A stretch of DNA of 64,000 bases from Amycolatopsis eburnea (lineage in GTDB: Bacteria > Actinomycetota > Actinomycetes > Mycobacteriales > Pseudonocardiaceae). A program made the position numbers and the translations under genes. Positions 25,196 through 34,564 of this stretch are shown here, one piece after another. Location of the stretch: contig NZ_RSEC01000036.1 of the NCBI RefSeq assembly GCF_003937945.1, positions 682,001 to 746,000 on the forward strand, given 5' to 3'. The notes beneath the pieces are model-generated. The model searched no databases and was not told the DNA's origin. It saw only the letters and a list, made by a program, of their open reading frames with translations. Numbering within the stretch: position 1 is the stretch's first letter; the number at the start of each line of letters is the position of its first letter.

Positions 25196-25242
25196 AGAAG
25201 GCCTTTCCCGCCGACCCCGAGCACCGGCGAGAAAGGCCTTCT
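25196..25242. terminator. Second hairpin downstream of pstB
   Basis: AGAAGGCCTTTC pairs with GAAAGGCCTTCT; an inner CGCCG/CGGCG extends the stem. It follows the pstB stop by 14 bases on the minus strand. Confidence 0.75.
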
Positions 25243-25256
25243 CCGACAACGACAAC

Positions 25257-26033
25257 TCAGCCGAAACGGCCGGAAATGTAATCCTCCGTGGCCTTTTCAT
25301 CCGGGTTGGAGAAGATCTTCTCCGTGTCGTTGAGCTCCACCAGCCGGCCCGGCTGCCCCACGCCGGCCAGGTTGAAGAACGCCGTCTGGTCGGAAACCCG
25401 GGCCGCCTGCTGCATGTTGTGCGTGACGATGACGATCGTGTAGTCCTTCTTCAGCTCCCCGATCAGGTCCTCGATCGCGAGCGTCGAGATCGGGTCCAGC
25501 GCCGAGCACGGCTCGTCCATCAGCAGGACGTCCGGCTGGACCGCGATCGCGCGGGCGATGCAGAGGCGCTGCTGCTGACCGCCGGACAGGCCGCCGCCTG
25601 GCTTGTTGAGGCGGTCCTTGACCTCGTTCCACAGGTTCGCGCCGCGCAGGGCGCGCTCGGCGATGTCGTCGAGGGTCTTCTTGCCCTTGGTGCCACCCAG
25701 CTTCAGGCCCGCGACGACGTTGTCCTTGATGGACATCGTCGGGAACGGGTTGGGGCGCTGGAACACCATGCCGATCGTGCGGCGGACCTGGACCGGGTCG
25801 ACCGAGGACGCGTAGATGTCCTCGCCGTCGAGCAGCACCTGGCCGTCCACGCGGGCGCCGGGGATCACTTCGTGCATGCGGTTGAGCGTGCGCAGCACCG
25901 TCGACTTGCCGCAGCCCGACGGGCCGATGAACGCGGTGACGTTGCGCGGCGGCACGGACAGGGTGACGCCGTCCACGGCGTGGAACTTGCCGTAGTAGAT
26001 GTCGACGTCCTTGACATCGATTCGCTTGGCCAT
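25257..26033 (-). CDS. pstB: Phosphate ABC transporter ATPase PstB
   Basis: 258 residues. ABC motifs: Walker [12 protein letters not shown]-loop [13 protein letters not shown] (the RPNPFP typical of PstB), signature [16 protein letters not shown], Walker [14 protein letters not shown] and the switch His in VTHNMQQ. It powers phosphate import with PstA and PstC at the inner face of the membrane. Last gene of the pstSCAB unit, starting ten bases after the pstA stop. Confidence 0.96.
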   Translation of the reverse strand: MAKRIDVKDVDIYYGKFHAVDGVTLSVPPRNVTAFIGPSGCGKSTVLRTLNRMHEVIPGARVDGQVLLDGEDIYASSVDPVQVRRTIGMVFQRPNPFPTMSIKDNVVAGLKLGGTKGKKTLDDIAERALRGANLWNEVKDRLNKPGGGLSGGQQQRLCIARAIAVQPDVLLMDEPCSALDPISTLAIEDLIGELKKDYTIVIVTHNMQQAARVSDQTAFFNLAGVGQPGRLVELNDTEKIFSNPDEKATEDYISGRFG

Positions 26034-26043
26034 CAGGAACAGC

Positions 26044-26964
26044 TCACTTCTTCTTCGGGGCGACGAGGCGCGCGAACACGGTGGCGAGGAGGTTGATCAG
26101 CGCGATGATGAGCACCAGGGTCAGCGCCGCGCCCCAGATGCGGTCGAAGCCGACCGTGCCGGGGTCCATCGGGTTGCTGACGCGTTCGTTGTTCATCAGC
26201 AGCGGCAGCGCCGCCTGTTCGCCGCTGAAGATGTCCCAGTTCGTGTAAGCCGAGTAGCCGACGAGGACCAGCAGGGGCGCGGTCTCGCCCATCACGCGGG
26301 CGAGGGCCATCATGACACCGCCGACGATGCCGGACAGGGCCGTCGGGAGCACGATCTTCATGATCGTCTTCCACTTCGGCACACCCAGCGCGTACGACGC
26401 CTCACGCAGGTCGTCGGGGACGATCCGCAGCATTTCCTCGGACGACCGGACGACCACCGGGATCATCAGCAGCACCAGGGCCAGCGACACGGCGAAACCG
26501 CTGCGCGGCAGGCCGAGCGTGGTGATCCAGAGCGCGTAGATGAACAGCGCGGCCACGATCGACGGGACACCGGACAGGATGTCCACCATGAACGTGGTCG
26601 CCTTGGCGAGCTTGCCGCCCCGCCCGTACTCGACGAGGTAGATCGCGACCAGCATGCCGATCGGCACCGCGATGATCGCGCAGACCAGGCCCTGCAGCAG
26701 GCTGCCGATGATCGCGTGCAGCACGCCGCCGCCGACCTCGTCGGACAGCACGTCCCCGAAGTCCTCGGTCCACCAGTTGCTGTACGGGATGCGCGTGATG
26801 CCGTCGACGACGACCGTGTAGAGCACCCACACCAGCGGGATGACGGCGATCAGGAACGACAGCCAGACCAGCGTGGTCGCGACGCCGTTCTTGACCTTGC
26901 GGGCCAGGCTGACCTGCTGGAACGCCGGGGTCGCGGCGGGAGCTTCGAGCGTCGTGGTGGACAT
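26044..26964 (-). CDS. pstA: Phosphate ABC transporter permease PstA
   Basis: 306 residues from ATG at 26964; a longer frame exists upstream but runs into pstC. Six membrane segments begin with [20 protein letters not shown]. The EAA-type cytoplasmic loop is [23 protein letters not shown], which contacts PstB. The start is two bases after the pstC stop, so translation is probably coupled. Part of the high-affinity phosphate importer. Confidence 0.94.
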   Translation of the reverse strand: MSTTTLEAPAATPAFQQVSLARKVKNGVATTLVWLSFLIAVIPLVWVLYTVVVDGITRIPYSNWWTEDFGDVLSDEVGGGVLHAIIGSLLQGLVCAIIAVPIGMLVAIYLVEYGRGGKLAKATTFMVDILSGVPSIVAALFIYALWITTLGLPRSGFAVSLALVLLMIPVVVRSSEEMLRIVPDDLREASYALGVPKWKTIMKIVLPTALSGIVGGVMMALARVMGETAPLLVLVGYSAYTNWDIFSGEQAALPLLMNNERVSNPMDPGTVGFDRIWGAALTLVLIIALINLLATVFARLVAPKKK

Positions 26965-26966
26965 GC

Positions 26967-28031
26967 TCAGTCCCCCTTCTTGCCGATGATGGACCGCGCG
27001 GCGAAGTTGACGAGGAAGGTCAGCACGAACAGCACCAGGCCGGCCGCGATGTACGCGCCGGCCGAGACCTCGTTGTTGAACTCGCTGTAGTTCGCGGCGA
27101 TCTTCGAGGCGAACGTCGAGCCGCCGTCGAAGAGGCTCCAGTCGAAGTTCTTGCCCTGCGGGATGAGCAGGATGACGGCCAGCGCGATCGTCTCGCCCAG
27201 CGCGCGGCCGAGGCCGAGCATGGACGCGCCGACGTAGCCCGCCTTGCCGAACGGCAGCACCGTGGTGCGGATGACCTCCCAGCGGGTGGCGCCGAGGGCC
27301 AGCGCGCCTTCGATGTGCGGCGTCGGCGTCCGCTCGAACACCTCGCGCGAAAGCGAGGTGATGATCGGCAGGATCATTACAGCGAGCACGATGCCTGCGG
27401 TGAAGATGGTGCCGCGCACGCTGGGCGCCACGTTGCCGGGCGCCAGCAGCGGGAACCACGAGAACGTGTCGTTGACCCACTTCGAGAACGGCTCGATCGC
27501 CGGGGCGAAGACGAGGATGCCCCAGAGGCCGAAGATGATCGACGGCACCGCGGCGAGCAGGTCGACGATGTAGGCGAAGGGCCGCGCGAGCCGCCTCGGC
27601 GCGTACTGGGTCAGGAACAGCGCGATGCCCAGCGAAACCGGCATCGCGATGATCAGCGCCACGACCGACGTCGCCACGGTGACCTCGAGCAGGTCGAGGA
27701 TGCCGAACGACATGTTCGCCGGGTCGTTGGTCGACCAGCCGTGGTTGGTCAGGAAGTTGACCTTGTTCGCCTGCAGCGCGGGGATCGCCTGGATGAGCAG
27801 GAAGAGCCCGATCAGGCCGATCAGGGCGACGACGAAGATCCCGGCCCCGGTGGTCAGGTTCTGGAAGATGCGGTCACCGGCCCGCACCTTCTTCGCTTTC
27901 TCGCCCGCGGGCGGCGGCGCCGCCGGCGGGGCTGGTTGCTCCGAAATCGGGACCTCCGGGGGCGTCGTGGCGGACGACGAACGCCCACCGGGGTCGCCGG
28001 TGGGCGTTCGCGTCGAGGATGACTCGCTCAT
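26967..28031 (-). CDS. pstC: Phosphate ABC transporter permease PstC
   Basis: 354 residues. A 50-residue Ser/Pro/Thr-rich cytoplasmic head precedes the first helix (TTGAGIFVVALIGLIGLFLL). FGLWGILVFAPAI and the loop GALALGATRWEVIRTTVLPF (EAA motif) identify PstC. Six membrane segments are expected. The N-terminal extension is longer than in E. coli PstC and is common in actinobacteria. Lies between pstS and pstA in the same direction. Confidence 0.94.
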   Translation of the reverse strand: MSESSSTRTPTGDPGGRSSSATTPPEVPISEQPAPPAAPPPAGEKAKKVRAGDRIFQNLTTGAGIFVVALIGLIGLFLLIQAIPALQANKVNFLTNHGWSTNDPANMSFGILDLLEVTVATSVVALIIAMPVSLGIALFLTQYAPRRLARPFAYIVDLLAAVPSIIFGLWGILVFAPAIEPFSKWVNDTFSWFPLLAPGNVAPSVRGTIFTAGIVLAVMILPIITSLSREVFERTPTPHIEGALALGATRWEVIRTTVLPFGKAGYVGASMLGLGRALGETIALAVILLIPQGKNFDWSLFDGGSTFASKIAANYSEFNNEVSAGAYIAAGLVLFVLTFLVNFAARSIIGKKGD

Positions 28032-28081
28032 CAGGACTTCTGACCAGCCTCTATCACTCGTGTGTCAGTCGCAACGCCGGG

Positions 28082-29212
28082 TCAGGAGATGGCCTTGATG
28101 GAGTCCAGGACCTTGGTCTGCAGCGACTGCGGGATCGGCACGTAGCCCTTCGAGGACAGCGGCTGCTGGCCGTCGGTGGCGGCCACCGTCAGGAACGCCT
28201 TGACGGCCTTCGCGACGTTCGGGTCCGCGTACTTCGAGCAGACGATCTCGTAGGTCGTCAGCAGCAGCGGGTAGGCGCCCGGGGTGTTGCTGGCGTAGAT
28301 GCCGTTGAGGTCGAGCGCGAGGTCCTTCGAGCCCTCCTTCAGGAACTTGGCCGCGTCCAGGGACTTCGCCACGTTCGCCGCGTTGAGCTCGACGCCGCCG
28401 GAGCCGCTGTCGATGAGGGCCGCGCTCAGGCCGTCCTTGGCGAACGCGCCCTCGACGTAGGTGATGCCGCCGTCGGAGGCCTTCACCGCGGTCGCGACAC
28501 CGTTGGAGCCCTGCGCACCGTTGCCGACGCCACCGTTGAACTTCTTGCCGGCGCCCTTGGTCCAGTCGGCCTTCGCCGCCGCGCCCAGGTACTTCTGGAA
28601 GTTGTCGGTGGTACCCGACTCGTCGGCGCGCGAGACGACCTGGATGGCCTTGTCCGGCAGGTTCAGGCTCTCGTTGCCCTTGACGGCCTTGATGGCCGGG
28701 TCGTTCCACTTGGTGATGGCACCGCTGAAGATCTTCGCGGTCACGGCCGGGGTCAGCACCAGCTTGTCCACGCCGGACAGCTTGTAGGCGACCGCGATCG
28801 GGCCGACGACCAGCGGGATGTTCAGCGCGTCGCTCGCGCAGCGCTTGTTGGCCGCCTCGAGGTCCGCGTCCTTGATCGGCGAGTCCGAGCCGCCGAAGTC
28901 GATCTGGTTGGCGTTGAACTGCTTGACGCCGGCGCCCGAACCACTCGGGTTGTAGTTGACCTGCTGGCCGGAGCACTTCTTGCCGTACTGCTGCGTGAAG
29001 ATGTCGATGGCGTTCTTCTGCGCCGACGAACCTTCCGCGGAGAGCGGGGTCTTGCCGCCGCACTCCACGTCGGCGGTGCCGGTCGCAGCGGGCGCCGAAG
29101 CCGAGTTCGAGCTGCTGCTGTTGGTCGCCGCGGGGTCGGAACCACAGGCGGCGAGCACGAGGGCGGCGCTCGCGACGATGCCCACCGCGCTCAGGGGCCG
29201 CATGATCTTCAC
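28082..29212 (-). CDS. pstS: Phosphate-binding lipoprotein PstS
   Basis: 376 residues from GTG with GGAGG eight bases upstream. A lipoprotein signal ends in the lipobox LVLAACGSD. A Ser/Ala/Thr linker follows, then the periplasmic-binding-type fold with phosphate loops GSSAQKNAIDIF, NPSGSGAGVKQF, GSDSPIKDADL and SRADESGTTDNF. It captures phosphate outside the membrane for PstCA. First gene of the operon, with a PHO box about 100 bases upstream. Confidence 0.95.
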   Translation of the reverse strand: MKIMRPLSAVGIVASAALVLAACGSDPAATNSSSSNSASAPAATGTADVECGGKTPLSAEGSSAQKNAIDIFTQQYGKKCSGQQVNYNPSGSGAGVKQFNANQIDFGGSDSPIKDADLEAANKRCASDALNIPLVVGPIAVAYKLSGVDKLVLTPAVTAKIFSGAITKWNDPAIKAVKGNESLNLPDKAIQVVSRADESGTTDNFQKYLGAAAKADWTKGAGKKFNGGVGNGAQGSNGVATAVKASDGGITYVEGAFAKDGLSAALIDSGSGGVELNAANVAKSLDAAKFLKEGSKDLALDLNGIYASNTPGAYPLLLTTYEIVCSKYADPNVAKAVKAFLTVAATDGQQPLSSKGYVPIPQSLQTKVLDSIKAIS

Positions 29213-29307
29213 TGCTGTTTCCTCCATCAGGAGCTTGACCGGGTCGCCGCGGCGTGCTGCCGCAACGGATCCGGACATTAGGCAGCGCCGGTGGACGGGC
29301 GCCCCTC

Positions 29308-29329
29308 TCCAGATGAACGAAAAGTGAAC
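29308..29329 (-). promoter_or_regulatory. PHO box upstream of pstS
   Basis: On the minus strand GTTCACTTTTC and GTTCATCTGGA follow at an 11-base period, about 95-117 bases before the pstS start. This matches PhoP direct-repeat units. Confidence 0.75.
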
Positions 29330-29437
29330 AAGGCTCCGGATGTGAGGAGTGCTACTGCCCCGACAGGATGCCGTGTCCGGGCCGTGACCTGCGCGTTCGC
29401 ACACCGTGACGAGGTGTTCGCGCCGCGTCCACCGTGG

Positions 29438-30343
29438 TCACCGACCGTACTGGACGTCGGTTTCGTGACGGGCAAACCCGAGCTTGGTGTAGACCGCGAG
29501 CGCCGGCGCGTTGTCGCCCTCGACGTACAGGATGATCTGCCCCAGCCCGCGGCTCGCGAGGTACCGCAGCCCGGCCAGCGTCAGCGCCCGGCCGAGGCCG
29601 CCGCCCTGCGCCGCCGGGTCGACGCCGACGACGTAGACCTCGCCGACGCGCTCGCCGCCGAACCGGCCGGGGGTGGGCTCGTGGACCTTCGTCCAGTGGA
29701 AGCCGATGACCTGCCCGGCCTCTTCGGCGAGGAAGAAGCCGTCGGCGTCGAACCAGGCGCGCGCCTCGTCGGCGCGGATGTCGTCGGCGGTCAGCGCGCC
29801 CTGCTCGGGGTGCCAGTCGAAGGCGCGCGCGTTGACCCGGACCACGGCGTCCTCGTCCCGCCCCGGCACGAACGTCCGCAGCGAGACGCCGTCGCGCAGC
29901 CGCGGCTCGGGCCAGTCCGCGCCCTTGACGTCGGTGTGCAGGATCAGCAGCTCGCGCTTGCGTTCCAGGCCGGCCTTCAGCGCCAGTTTCCGGGCGGCGG
30001 GGTGGTCGCCGTGCGCCCAGAGCCGGAAGCCGACCGCGGCGCGCTCGTCGAGCGCCTGAAGCAGCTTCGCGCCGTAGCCGCGGTTGCGGTGGGCCGGGTG
30101 CACGAACAGCTCCGCGACCTGGTGCCCGAAGGAGTCGCCGGTGGTGTCGAGGTGCGCGTAGCCGACGACTTCGCCTTCGACGCAGGCGACGAGGTGCTCA
30201 CCGCCGTCGAACTCGCCGGGCAGCGGCCCGTCCGGTTCGACCTCGGGCCGCCCGTCGGCGTCGCGGACGGCCAGCAGCAGCCTCCGGACGTCCTCGAGCT
30301 GCTTGCCGTCCAGTTCCTGCCGCCACTCGCCTTCACCGGTCAC
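29438..30343 (-). CDS. mshD: Mycothiol synthase MshD (two GNAT domains)
   Basis: 301 residues from GTG. It acetylates Cys-GlcN-Ins in the last step of mycothiol synthesis. Two GNAT units are visible: the first with VAELFVHPAHRNRGYGAKLLQAL, the second with VYVVGVDPAAQGGGLGRALTLAGL and YVEGDNAPALAVYTKLGF. The FDWHPEQGALTADDI segment is characteristic of MshD. The longer upstream frame is excluded because it reads through the palindrome and glnR. Neighbourhood with glnR and pst is shared with Streptomyces. Confidence 0.93.
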   Translation of the reverse strand: MTGEGEWRQELDGKQLEDVRRLLLAVRDADGRPEVEPDGPLPGEFDGGEHLVACVEGEVVGYAHLDTTGDSFGHQVAELFVHPAHRNRGYGAKLLQALDERAAVGFRLWAHGDHPAARKLALKAGLERKRELLILHTDVKGADWPEPRLRDGVSLRTFVPGRDEDAVVRVNARAFDWHPEQGALTADDIRADEARAWFDADGFFLAEEAGQVIGFHWTKVHEPTPGRFGGERVGEVYVVGVDPAAQGGGLGRALTLAGLRYLASRGLGQIILYVEGDNAPALAVYTKLGFARHETDVQYGR

Positions 30344-30349
30344 CCTGCG

Positions 30350-30355
30350 ACCGTA
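30350..30355 (-). promoter_or_regulatory. -10 element of mshD
   Basis: TACGGT, CGCAGG, then GTG at 30343 on the minus strand. Confidence 0.55.
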
Positions 30356-30364
30356 CCCGCGAGC

Positions 30365-30388
30365 CCGCACTTTCACGTGAAAGTGCGG
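30365..30388. repeat. 24-bp perfect palindrome between glnR and mshD
   Basis: The two halves, CCGCACTTTCAC and GTGAAAGTGCGG, are exact reverse complements without a loop. It lies 11 bases after the glnR stop and may act as its terminator or be a dispersed element. Confidence 0.65.
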
Positions 30389-30399
30389 CTTTGGTGGTG

Positions 30400-31245
<846 letters not shown>

Positions 31246-31295
31246 TCACACCTGGAGAAACCCCGGTGGACCCGACGAACAGGAGTACGGACGCG

Positions 31296-32192
31296 ATGGT
31301 GAGCAGGCCCGTGACCCGGGACGACCGACCCGGACCGCCGCCGGACGCGCGGCGCCGCGGACGCCGGGCGCGGCGCTGGGTGATCGCACTGGTCGTCCTG
31401 GTGCTGCTGCTGGTCGGCGCCGATTTCGGGGCTGCCGCGTTCGCCGAGCACATGATCTCGCAGAAGGCGCGCGAGCAGCTCCAGCTGAGCGACGACCCGT
31501 CGGTGACGATCCACGGCTTCCCGTTCCTCACGCAGGCGCTCGGCGGTGACTACCGTCACATCAGCGTGTCCGCCGCCGGCCTCCCGGTCGCGGACAAGCT
31601 CCAGGACGTCGCGGTGAACGCCGAGCTGGAGAACGTCTCGGCGCCGCTGTCCGACCTCACGGCGGGCAACACGAAGTCGATCACCATCGGCGAGCTGACC
31701 GGCTCGGTCACCATCAAGGCCGCCGACCTGGCCCGCCTCTCGCCGCTGGACAAGATCAAGGACCTGCGGATCGAGCCGTCGAGCACCGACTACGTCGAGA
31801 ACGGCGACTCCGGCCAGAGCGAGCCGGCGCCGACCACCACGACCGGCGCCGACGGCCAGCCCGTCGACGAGTCGAGCACCGGTGTCCGCATTTCGGGACA
31901 CCTTCAGTTCGCGGGCAAGGATCTGGAAATCTTCTGCTTCGCGATGATCGAAGCCGACGCGAAGGGCGGGACGATCAACTTCGTCCCCAAGCGGCTGCAG
32001 TTCGGGAACGACCAGGAGACCACGGTCGTCCCCGCGGCGGTGCAGAAGGCGCTGATGCCGAACTTCAAGGCGTCGATCAACACGAAGGACCTGCCGCTGT
32101 CGGTCACCCCGACCGGAGTGCGGGTGCAGAGCGGATCGGTCACGATCAAGGGCGAAGCGACCAATGTGTCCTTCGCGGACCTGAGCAAGTAA
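31296..32192 (+). CDS. LmeA-family phospholipid-binding protein (DUF2993)
   Basis: 298 residues from ATG, AGGAG ten bases upstream; GTG at 31266 with GGAG eight bases upstream would add ten residues. A basic head (RRRGRRARR) precedes one membrane helix (WVIALVVLVLLLVGADFGAA). The outer domain has EHMISQKAREQLQLSDDPSVTIHGFPFLTQAL, whose GFPFLTQ is typical of LmeA. In mycobacteria LmeA supports lipomannan elongation. A Thr/Ser/Asp insert (about 190-215) is unusual. Divergent from glnR. Confidence 0.82.
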   Translation: MVSRPVTRDDRPGPPPDARRRGRRARRWVIALVVLVLLLVGADFGAAAFAEHMISQKAREQLQLSDDPSVTIHGFPFLTQALGGDYRHISVSAAGLPVADKLQDVAVNAELENVSAPLSDLTAGNTKSITIGELTGSVTIKAADLARLSPLDKIKDLRIEPSSTDYVENGDSGQSEPAPTTTTGADGQPVDESSTGVRISGHLQFAGKDLEIFCFAMIEADAKGGTINFVPKRLQFGNDQETTVVPAAVQKALMPNFKASINTKDLPLSVTPTGVRVQSGSVTIKGEATNVSFADLSK

Positions 32193-32205
32193 GAGGAGCG
32201 GTGCG

Positions 32206-32634
32206 GTGACGGGACTGTGGGTGCTCGCGGCGACGCTGGTGGCCGCCGTGGCCGTCGGCGTCCTGCTGAAGGCCCGCAACGGGCGCGTGCGCGAGGCGAA
32301 GCCCGCCGCGCGCGAGCTGCCCGGTCCCGTCGCCGCCGCCCTCGACCCGGCGTCCGCCGTGACGCTGGTCCAGATCTCCACCACCTTCTGCGCGCCCTGC
32401 CGGCACGCGAAGGCCGTCCTCGGTCCGCTCGCCGAGCGGACCGAGGGCCTGCACCACGTCGAACTCGACGTCACGAACTCCCCGGAGGTCGCGCAGTCGC
32501 TGTCCGTGCTGCGGACGCCGACCACGATCGCGCTGACCCCGGACGGCCGGGAGCTGCTGCGCGTCGGCGGTGTCCCGAAAGGACCCGAGCTGCTGGCCGC
32601 GCTGGAGCCCCATCTCACGACTCGGACGTCCTGA
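32206..32634 (+). CDS. Thioredoxin-fold membrane-anchored protein
   Basis: 142 residues from GTG, with GAGGAG seven bases upstream. An N-terminal membrane anchor (LWVLAATLVAAVAVGVLL) is followed by a thioredoxin fold: VTLVQISTTFCAPCRHAKAVL with the redox CAPC, and LRTPTTIALTPDGRE with the cis-Pro loop. It probably reduces or exchanges disulfides at the membrane, the topology not being certain. It follows the LmeA-like gene by 13 bases and precedes the sulfur operon. Confidence 0.83.
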   Translation: MTGLWVLAATLVAAVAVGVLLKARNGRVREAKPAARELPGPVAAALDPASAVTLVQISTTFCAPCRHAKAVLGPLAERTEGLHHVELDVTNSPEVAQSLSVLRTPTTIALTPDGRELLRVGGVPKGPELLAALEPHLTTRTS

Positions 32635-32662
32635 CCAGGGGCCTTCCCGCCAATTGGGATTT

Positions 32663-32699
32663 CTCCCAGAGTGTGAACGTGGTTCCCACTCTGAGGGAG
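32663..32699 (+). terminator. Inverted repeat after the thioredoxin gene
   Basis: CAGAGTG pairs with CACTCTG over a 13-base loop; CTCC and GGAG extend the stem with a two-base bulge. It may be a terminator or an operator of the leader-peptide promoter immediately downstream. Confidence 0.45.
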
Positions 32700-32706
32700 A
32701 GCTGGG

Positions 32707-32712
32707 TACGCT
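32707..32712 (+). promoter_or_regulatory. -10 element of the sulfur leader peptide
   Basis: TACGCT, seven bases, then GTG at 32720. Confidence 0.55.
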
Positions 32713-32719
32713 CGCACCC

Positions 32720-32815
32720 GTGACCAGGCTGAGCACATTCCTCACGCAGCGACGCGCAGTAGACCTCTGCCGCGTCCGCAGCAGCCTGTGTCGCGCGTCG
32801 TCCGACCGGCGCTGA
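32720..32815 (+). CDS. Cysteine-responsive leader peptide (31 residues)
   Basis: A leaderless GTG frame encodes VTRLSTFLTQRRAVDLCRVR, then SSLCRASSDRR and a stop. Short actinobacterial leader peptides with a VDLCR-type motif and Cys codons are known before sulfur genes and act as Cys-sensing attenuators. Two Cys codons (TGC and TGT) lie in the second half. The next gene starts 79 bases downstream, and the following genes include a rhodanese, so the placement fits. The attenuator fold itself cannot be proved by eye. Confidence 0.68.
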   Translation: MTRLSTFLTQRRAVDLCRVRSSLCRASSDRR

Positions 32816-32894
32816 ACCACGCCCGTCCCCGCCAGCCCTGATGCCGCTGACTCGTGCCGTTCGCACGTAATCTCTCGCTCCAGCTGGAGGATCC

Positions 32895-33326
32895 ATGTCC
32901 GCCGGACCGGCCGTCGACCCGCGAGGCCCGCGGTTCGCCGCCATCCTGACCACGATCGTGCTCGCGGTCGTGCTGGTCACCCAGTGGTGGCCGCTGCTGG
33001 CGTTCCAGACCGTCGTGTTCGCCATCGGCGCCTTCGTCGGGCTCAAGCCGGCGCCCTACTCGATCGTGTACCGCACCCTCGTGGCCCCGCGCCTCGGCCC
33101 GACCGACGAGCGCGAGGACGCGGCACCGCTGCGGTTCGCCCAGGCCGTCGGGTTCGTGTTCGCGCTCGTCGGCACGATCGGCTTCGCCGCCGGGATCACC
33201 CCGCTCGGCATCGTCGCGACCGCGTTCGCGTTGTTCGCGGCCTTCCTCAACGCGGCGTTCAACTTCTGCCTCGGCTGCGAGATGTTCTTGCTCATCAAGC
33301 GTTTCACCCCCGCCCGCGCGTCCTGA
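32895..33326 (+). CDS. DUF4395 membrane protein of the sulfur operon
   Basis: 143 residues, ATG preceded by GGAGGATCC. Four membrane segments are seen (FAAILTTIVLAVVLVTQW, LLAFQTVVFAIGAFVGL, FVFALVGTIGFAAGITPLG and VATAFALFAAFLNAAFNF). It ends in NFCLGCEMFLLIKR, a conserved CxxC at the membrane face. DUF4395 proteins neighbour rhodaneses and thioredoxins; a part in sulfur or redox transfer is probable but unproved. Confidence 0.83.
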   Translation: MSAGPAVDPRGPRFAAILTTIVLAVVLVTQWWPLLAFQTVVFAIGAFVGLKPAPYSIVYRTLVAPRLGPTDEREDAAPLRFAQAVGFVFALVGTIGFAAGITPLGIVATAFALFAAFLNAAFNFCLGCEMFLLIKRFTPARAS

Positions 33327-33356
33327 AAGTTCAACCCCAGAAAGAGAGTCCGTTCC

Positions 33357-34193
33357 ATGAGCCGTGAAGACGTCCTGGTCACCACTCAGTGGGCCGAGGA
33401 GAACCTGGACACCCCCGGCGTCGTGTTCGCCGAGGTCGACGAGGACACCACCGCCTACGACGGGGGCCACATCCGGGGCGCGGTGAAGTTCGACTGGCGC
33501 AAGGACCTCCAGGACGGGGTGCGCCGCGACTTCGTCTCCAAGGAGGGCTTCGAGAAGCTCCTGTCGGAGAAGGGCATCTCGAACGACGACCGCGTGATCC
33601 TCTACGGCGGCAACAACAACTGGTTCGCCGCCTACGCGTACTGGTACTTCAAGCTGTACGGCCACGAGAACGTCCAGCTGCTCGACGGCGGGCGCAAGAA
33701 GTGGGAGCTCGACGGCCGTGAGCTGAGCTCCGACGAGGTCAAGCGCCCCGCCACCGAGTACAAGGCGCAGGACCAGGACCTGAGCCTCCGCGCGTTCCGC
33801 GACGAGGTCGTCCAGTCGATCGGGTCGAAGAACTTCGTCGACGTGCGCTCGCCCGACGAGTTCTCCGGCAAGCTGCTCGCCCCGGCGCACCTGCCGCAGG
33901 AGCAGTCCCAGGTTCCGGGTCACATCCCCGGTGCGCTGAACGTGCCGTGGGCGAAGGTCGCCAACGAAGACGGCACGTTCAAGACCGAGGACGAGATCAA
34001 GGAGCTCTACAAGGAGGAGGGCATCGACGAGGGCAAGGGCACCATCGCCTACTGCCGCATCGGCGAGCGCTCTTCGATCGCGTGGTTCGCGCTCCACGAG
34101 CTGCTGGGCTACGAGGACGTGAAGAACTACGACGGTTCATGGACGGAATACGGCTCGCTCGTGGGCGTGCCGGTCGAGTTGGGAGCCAAGTGA
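33357..34193 (+). CDS. sseA: Thiosulfate sulfurtransferase (two-domain rhodanese)
   Basis: 278 residues in two rhodanese domains. The first (about 10-125) is inactive-like: ILYGGNNNWFAAYAYWYFK has no Cys in the loop. The second holds the active loop TIAYCRIGERSSIAWFAL with the persulfide Cys. VDVRSPDEFSGKLLAP and GHIPGALNVPW fit the family. It transfers sulfane sulfur from thiosulfate to acceptors. Actinobacteria often name it CysA or SseA. The TGATG overlap couples it to DUF1416. Confidence 0.9.
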   Translation: MSREDVLVTTQWAEENLDTPGVVFAEVDEDTTAYDGGHIRGAVKFDWRKDLQDGVRRDFVSKEGFEKLLSEKGISNDDRVILYGGNNNWFAAYAYWYFKLYGHENVQLLDGGRKKWELDGRELSSDEVKRPATEYKAQDQDLSLRAFRDEVVQSIGSKNFVDVRSPDEFSGKLLAPAHLPQEQSQVPGHIPGALNVPWAKVANEDGTFKTEDEIKELYKEEGIDEGKGTIAYCRIGERSSIAWFALHELLGYEDVKNYDGSWTEYGSLVGVPVELGAK

Positions 34194-34504
34194 TGGCGGT
34201 TGACGACAGCTGCGGCGCACCGGTCCAGGAGGCCACGCCCGCGGATTACGACACGCGTGGCCAGGTCGTGCTGGCCGGCAAGGTGACGGGTGCGAACGGG
34301 CCGGTCGGCGGCGCGTTCGTCCGGCTCCTCGACGGTGGCGGCGACTTCACCGGCGAGGTGGTCTCCTCGGCCGAGGGCGACTTCCGCTTCTACGCGGCGC
34401 CGGGCGACTGGACGGTCCGCGCCCTGCACCGCTCCGGCAACGGCGAGGCCTCGGTCACCGCCGAGGGCCCCGGCCTGCACCAGCTGGCGATCTCGGTCGC
34501 CTGA
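34193..34504 (+). CDS. DUF1416 protein
   Basis: 103 residues. The N-terminus carries a single Cys (DDSCGAPVQEATPADYD). The rest is a carboxypeptidase-regulatory-like beta sandwich: GQVVLAGKVTGANGPVGGAFVRLL and ASVTAEGPGLHQLAISV. DUF1416 almost always follows the rhodanese in actinobacteria, suggesting a partner or sulfur-carrier role. Its start overlaps the sseA stop by one base (TGATG). Confidence 0.86.
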   Translation: MAVDDSCGAPVQEATPADYDTRGQVVLAGKVTGANGPVGGAFVRLLDGGGDFTGEVVSSAEGDFRFYAAPGDWTVRALHRSGNGEASVTAEGPGLHQLAISVA

Positions 34505-34513
34505 GTCCCGAGT

Positions 34514-34564
34514 CCGTGAAGGCCTCCTTACCGGCTTTTATGCCCGGTAAGGAGGCCTTCACGG
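34514..34564. terminator. 21-bp perfect inverted repeat between DUF1416 and merR
   Basis: CCGTGAAGGCCTCCTTACCGG (given as two overlapping arms in the sequence at 34514-34534 and 34544-34564) with a nine-base loop cttttatgc. It is convergent to both genes and overlaps the end of merR, so it may end both transcripts. Confidence 0.78.

Noticed and set aside
32651..32685. SigR-type promoter (GGGAAT...GTT) before the sulfur operon
   Set aside because: GGGAT and GTGGTT are present but both elements deviate, whereas a leaderless -10 explains the start better.
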